A DNA stretch of 64,000 nucleotides, taken from Deltaproteobacteria bacterium (GTDB lineage Bacteria > Desulfobacterota > Desulfarculia > Desulfarculales > Desulfarculaceae). Below are positions 61,052-64,000 of this stretch, one piece after another; the first letter of the stretch is position 1, and each line of letters opens with the position of its first letter. A program made the position numbers and the translations under genes. Location of the stretch: assembly GCA_020444165.1 (NCBI GenBank), contig JAHLLK010000020.1:1-64000 (forward strand), written 5' to 3'. The notes below the pieces were generated by a model. That model did not search any database. It saw only the letters and a program-made list of their open reading frames with translations, and was not told where the DNA came from.

Positions 61052-61628
61052 GGGATCGTTCTCCCGCCTTTTGGTTGCAATCTTCTGCCCGCCGGCCCCC
61101 GGCCCGGAAATAGCGGTCCCGCTCGGAAAAAAGGCAGCCGCAATAGGGCTGGCGGTACAGCCCCAGCTCCTTGGAACGGGCCACGCCTTGCCGCCATAGG
61201 GGACGGAAGTCGCGATATAAAAACTTTACGCCGTGAGCCGCGGCGGCCGCTTCGCCGGTTTCCCGGATCAGGTCGTGCTTCTGGCGCACCGAGTACAACA
61301 GGCTGGAGGTAAAGGCGTCGAAGCCGCCCTTTTGGGCCATGCCGGCCGCGGCCTCGAGCCGGTCCGCGTAACACAAGCGGCAGCGCTGGGCCTCGCGAAA
61401 GGCCACCCGCCGCATCCAGGCCTCGGGATCGTAGGCGTCCTGCACGATGAGCTTGAGCCTTTCCCCTTGGGCCCAGGTTTCCGCGGTTTCCCGCCGGCGG
61501 CGGTTCTCCGTGTAGGGGTGGATGTTGGGGTTGTAGAACAGCCCCATCACCTCCAGTCCCTCTTCCCGGAGCGCCAGCAGGGGAAGGCAGGCGCACGGCG
61601 CGCAGCAAACGTGCAAGAGAACCCGCAT
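61038..61628 (-). CDS. queH: Epoxyqueuosine reductase, QueH type
   Basis: 196 residues, ATG at 61628. QueH (DUF208) reduces epoxyqueuosine to queuosine in tRNA and replaces QueG in many bacteria. Signatures: LLHVCCAPCACLPLL with the CC-x2-C cysteines, LFYNPNIHPYTENRRRRE, and a later RCRLCYADRLE plus YCGCLFSERDRYF; these cysteines should hold a 4Fe-4S cluster and a further metal. Length matches the family (about 190-200). Six bases after the DUF3786-like stop. queD for the early step of this pathway is at 6769. Confidence 0.93.
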   Translation of the reverse strand: MRVLLHVCCAPCACLPLLALREEGLEVMGLFYNPNIHPYTENRRRRETAETWAQGERLKLIVQDAYDPEAWMRRVAFREAQRCRLCYADRLEAAAGMAQKGGFDAFTSSLLYSVRQKHDLIRETGEAAAAAHGVKFLYRDFRPLWRQGVARSKELGLYRQPYCGCLFSERDRYFRAGGRRAEDCNQKAGERSHGRT

Positions 61629-61633
61629 GGCTT

Positions 61634-62260
61634 CTAGCCCTTGGCCCGGGCCGTTTCCTCCAGCTCCACCACCAGGATCTGCGCCAGCACGGCCAGACAC
61701 TCCATGTCCAGGAAGTTCGGCGCAGTCAAGTCGTAGAAAACCTTGGCCTCGGCCCCAAAGTCCTCATCGGCATCGTAAAAAGTCAGCATGAGCGGAATGT
61801 GGGGCAGCACCGGGAATACCTGGGCCAGTTCCGCCCGCACCTCCACCGGAGCGGGTTCGCCGCCCAGGTCCGCGGCCGCGGCCAGGAGTTCCGGGACCCG
61901 GCCGGAAAAAGCGCGGGCCAGGCGGCCTTCCACCACCTCGGACAGGGCCCGGGCGAAATCCGCGCCGCCGGGCAGCTCGCGGTAGGGGACGTAACGCCCC
62001 GCGGTCTCGCCGCCGCCCCGGTGCAACAGGTAGTAGGCCAGCACCAACCGGTGGGTCAGGGGAGCCTTGTCCCCCTGGGCGTTCCGCACTCCGTGGGCGT
62101 CCACGAGATATCCCCGCCCCAACAGCGGCACCCGCACCGCGCCGTCCTGAACCGCCAGCCCCAGCCGGGCCGCATTGGCGGCCAGGGGCTCGGCGGCCAA
62201 CCGCCCCACCACCTCGGCATAAACTTTTTCATAGACGTTGGGCCGCTCGGAAAGGAACAT
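61634..62260 (-). CDS. DUF3786-like protein
   Basis: 208 residues, ATG at 62260, five bases after the KdsC-like stop. VYEKVYAEVVGRLAAEPLA starts the protein. LLGRGYLVDAHGVRN and APLTHRLVLAYYLLHRGG follow, and the PYRELPGGADFARALSE segment and FYDADEDFGAEAKVFYDLT are what I associate with DUF3786 (family of unknown function, found mainly in anaerobes). No membrane segment. It may act with metal or corrinoid chemistry in some relatives, but nothing here proves that. Confidence 0.7.
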   Translation of the reverse strand: MFLSERPNVYEKVYAEVVGRLAAEPLAANAARLGLAVQDGAVRVPLLGRGYLVDAHGVRNAQGDKAPLTHRLVLAYYLLHRGGGETAGRYVPYRELPGGADFARALSEVVEGRLARAFSGRVPELLAAAADLGGEPAPVEVRAELAQVFPVLPHIPLMLTFYDADEDFGAEAKVFYDLTAPNFLDMECLAVLAQILVVELEETARAKG

Positions 62261-62264
62261 TCCC

Positions 62265-62798
62265 TCAGGCCCCTTCCGGCAGGTGCCCCGCCAACATCAT
62301 ATCCACCGCCTCCCGCACCATGCCCCGCCCGGCCGCGGCCTGGGTGACCACGTGGACCATCTCCCTGAGCCACACCGGCGCCTGGGGCGGGCAGATGGCC
62401 ACCCCGCACAGGACCATGGGAGCCATGTCGTCCAGGTCCGCCCCCAGGTACGCCGTCTCCCGGGGGCCCAAGCCCCGCTCGGTGAGGATCATCCGGAACA
62501 TGCGTTCCTTGTCGCCCTGGTGCACCGCCAGCGGCAGGCCCAAGCGCCGGCACCAGGTCTGGGCCGCGGGCAAGTCGCCCCGGGCCAGCACCACGGCTTG
62601 CCGCCCGGCGGCCAGCCAGGCGGTCAGGGCGGCCTCGTCGGCCCGGTAGGTGGCAAACTGTTGCCCCCCCTGGGCGTCGTGGTACACCCGGCCGTCGGTC
62701 ACCACCCCCTCCAGCTCCAACAGCAATAGTTTCACCTCGGAGATGAGGGTGGCGAAGTCCTTGGCCTCCTGGGGAATCTTGGGCTCCAACTCGCTCAT
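62265..62798 (-). CDS. KdsC-like HAD-family protein with altered catalytic aspartates
   Basis: 177 residues from the ATG at 62798 (GGAAAG upstream; a GTG six codons earlier is possible). The fold and length fit KdsC-type C0 HAD phosphatases: KLLLLELEGVVTDGRVYHD, QQFATYRADEAALTAWLAAG, CRRLGLPLAVHQGDKERMF, AYLGADLDDMAPMVLCGVAI. In KdsC the first motif is LDVDGVLTDG; here both catalytic Asp are Glu (E28 and E30). The Asp that binds magnesium (DLDDM) is kept. So it may be inactive or altered in chemistry. The usual role is 3-deoxy-manno-octulosonate-8-phosphate phosphatase in LPS synthesis. Confidence 0.8.
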   Translation of the reverse strand: MSELEPKIPQEAKDFATLISEVKLLLLELEGVVTDGRVYHDAQGGQQFATYRADEAALTAWLAAGRQAVVLARGDLPAAQTWCRRLGLPLAVHQGDKERMFRMILTERGLGPRETAYLGADLDDMAPMVLCGVAICPPQAPVWLREMVHVVTQAAAGRGMVREAVDMMLAGHLPEGA

Positions 62799-62848
62799 GG
62801 CTTTGTCGCTTTCCACCGGGCTGATTTTCCCCGAAGGGACCGGAAATC

Positions 62849-62877
62849 GGTATACTTTAAACTCACAGGCAATTCAA
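62849..62877 (-). promoter_or_regulatory. Candidate promoter of the KdsC-like/queH/CheZ-like operon
   Basis: On the minus strand TTGAAT (62872-62877) and TATACC (62849-62854) are 17 bases apart, four of six matches each. About 50 bases upstream of the ATG at 62798. Confidence 0.5.
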
Positions 62878-62970
62878 GTGCAAGTATTAGTCACGGCGGC
62901 GGTTTTCGGCCACGGCCCCTTGGGGCTCACCCGGGGGGCGGCCGGGGGGCGGCTGGGGCCTCCGGAGGCA

Positions 62971-64000
62971 TCAGGGGTATATTCCGCGCAATTTCAGAGC
63001 CTTGGCCACCCGGTTCACCCCGAGGACCAGGGCGGCGGTGCGCAGGCCCACCTGCTTGTCCTGGGCGATGGCCGCCACCTCGGCATAGCTCTCGGTCAGC
63101 CGTTTGTTGAGCCGGGAATCGATTTCTTCCTCGTCCCACAACATGTTTTGCAGGTTTTGCACCCACTCGAAATAGGACACGGTGACCCCACCGGCGTTGG
63201 CCAGGATGTCCGGCACCACCACCACTCCCCGATCTTCCAGGATGCGGTCCGCCTCGGGGGTGGTGGGGCCGTTGGCCCCCTCGGTGATGATGCGGGCCTT
63301 GATCCGGGGGGCGTTCACCTGGGTGATGACGCCGCCCAGGGCGGCCGGCACCAGAATGTCGCAATCCAATTCCAGCAGCTCGGCGTTGGTGATCTGCTCG
63401 GCCGGCAGTTCAGCCTCCCGGAAGCTGCCGGCCCGGGCCTTGGCGGCCAACACGCCCCCGCAATCCAGGCCCTCGGAGCAGTACAACCCACCCTGGGAGT
63501 CGGAGATGCCCACCACCTTGCAGCCGGCCTTGGTGAAGTACTGGGCCGCCACCCCCCCCACGTTGCCGGCCCCCTGGATCACCACCCGGAGCCCCTCAGG
63601 GCTCCGGCCTTGCTCCCGCACGGCCTCCAAGGTGGTGATCACCACCCCCTTGCCCGTGGCCTCGAAGCGGCCCAGGGAGCCGCCCAGCTCCAGGGGCTTG
63701 CCGGTGACCACCCCGGGCACCACGTGGCCCTTCAGGATGCTGTAGGTGTCCATGATCCAGGCCATGACCTGGGGGTCGGTGTACACGTCCGGGGCCAGGA
63801 TGTCCCGCTCCGGGCCGATCACCGGCGAAATCTCCCAGGTGAAGCGCCGGGTGAGCCGCTCGATCTCCCCCGGGCTCATGGTCTTGGGGTTGCACTGCAC
63901 CCCGCCCTTGGCCCCGCCGAAGGGCACGTTCACCACCGCCGTCTTCCAGGTCATCCACATGGCCAAGGCGCGCACCTCGTCCACGTCCACCTGGGGGTGG
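62971..64000 (-). CDS. Glu/Leu/Phe/Val dehydrogenase (glutamate dehydrogenase type), N-terminus beyond window
   Basis: The C-terminal 343 or so residues of a gene that continues past the window end; its start is not visible. PFGGAKGGVQCNP carries the substrate/catalytic lysine region. IGPERDILAPDVYTD follows with the second part of the active site. VVIQGAGNVGGVAAQYF is the NAD(P)-binding Rossmann motif, with Gly-x-Gly-x-x-Gly. The C-terminus has LANAGGVTVSYFEWVQN, typical of the family. It interconverts an amino acid and a 2-oxo acid plus ammonia; glutamate is most likely by resemblance. Confidence 0.93.
   Translation of the reverse strand, partial: HPQVDVDEVRALAMWMTWKTAVVNVPFGGAKGGVQCNPKTMSPGEIERLTRRFTWEISPVIGPERDILAPDVYTDPQVMAWIMDTYSILKGHVVPGVVTGKPLELGGSLGRFEATGKGVVITTLEAVREQGRSPEGLRVVIQGAGNVGGVAAQYFTKAGCKVVGISDSQGGLYCSEGLDCGGVLAAKARAGSFREAELPAEQITNAELLELDCDILVPAALGGVITQVNAPRIKARIITEGANGPTTPEADRILEDRGVVVVPDILANAGGVTVSYFEWVQNLQNMLWDEEEIDSRLNKRLTESYAEVAAIAQDKQVGLRTAALVLGVNRVAKALKLRGIYP

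Overview
The window is very GC-rich DNA with mostly short gaps inside gene runs. It reads as chromosomal sequence from a Desulfobacterota-type (deltaproteobacterial) bacterium, possibly near Desulfarculales. That assignment is inference. It rests on GC-rich codon use, a fused CoA-transferase/acetyltransferase, selA, CheX- and CheZ-type phosphatases, a DUF3786-like protein, a long-form hisG next to hisI, and many PAS/GAF sensor proteins. I saw no rRNA, tRNA, transposase, phage gene or CRISPR array.

Layout. 1-600: tandem and interspersed repeats. 600-7140: a J-domain protein pair, a small membrane protein, a diguanylate cyclase, a secreted VCBS-repeat protein, and a zinc-ribbon protein with queD. 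7226-10748: a leftward run of a small acidic protein, a CoA-transferase/GNAT fusion, a glycosyltransferase and a small membrane protein. 11180-13425: a histidine phosphatase and fumC. 13600-16881: a tightly overlapped glycosyltransferase plus two radical SAM proteins. 16911-20361: two transporters and two small proteins of unknown function. 20856-25416: UspA and MBL-fold genes, then hisI, hisG and an aminotransferase. 26067-31514: mostly leftward genes for glycerate kinase, rhodanese, TPR, PilZ and CheX proteins, with yggT on the plus strand. 32203-39625: NUDIX, selA, a degenerate GGDEF/TPR protein, then polysaccharide deacetylase, FemAB-like and GNAT genes that overlap one another. 39975-48807: a CNNM-type protein, a flavoprotein disulfide reductase, alkaline phosphatase, a hybrid kinase and a CPA2 antiporter. 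49401-58667: a GAF kinase, a penicillin-acylase-family hydrolase, a second hybrid kinase and a beta-barrel protein. 58701-64000: GNAT, then a compact leftward operon of a KdsC-like protein, DUF3786-like protein, QueH and a long CheZ-like protein, and a truncated glutamate-family dehydrogenase.

The most unusual content is between genes. At least ten copies of one G-run/C-run palindromic element lie in gene gaps, mostly just after a gene and in a fixed orientation to it. Some copies contain further hairpins. Three arrays of roughly 100-base tandem units (1-428, 25673-26068, 50706-51535) share sequence blocks with each other, and two of them abut a palindromic element. A third, composite repeat family recurs at four places. 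I do not recognise any of these families.

Functionally the window leans toward signalling (c-di-GMP synthesis, degenerate GGDEF, PilZ, three histidine kinases, two CheY-phosphatase-type proteins) and envelope chemistry (glycosyltransferases, deacetylase, FemAB-like protein, outer-membrane and periplasmic proteins). The best candidates for an undescribed system are the glycosyltransferase/double radical SAM cassette, the CheZ-like protein with a large insertion, and the palindrome/tandem-array family.
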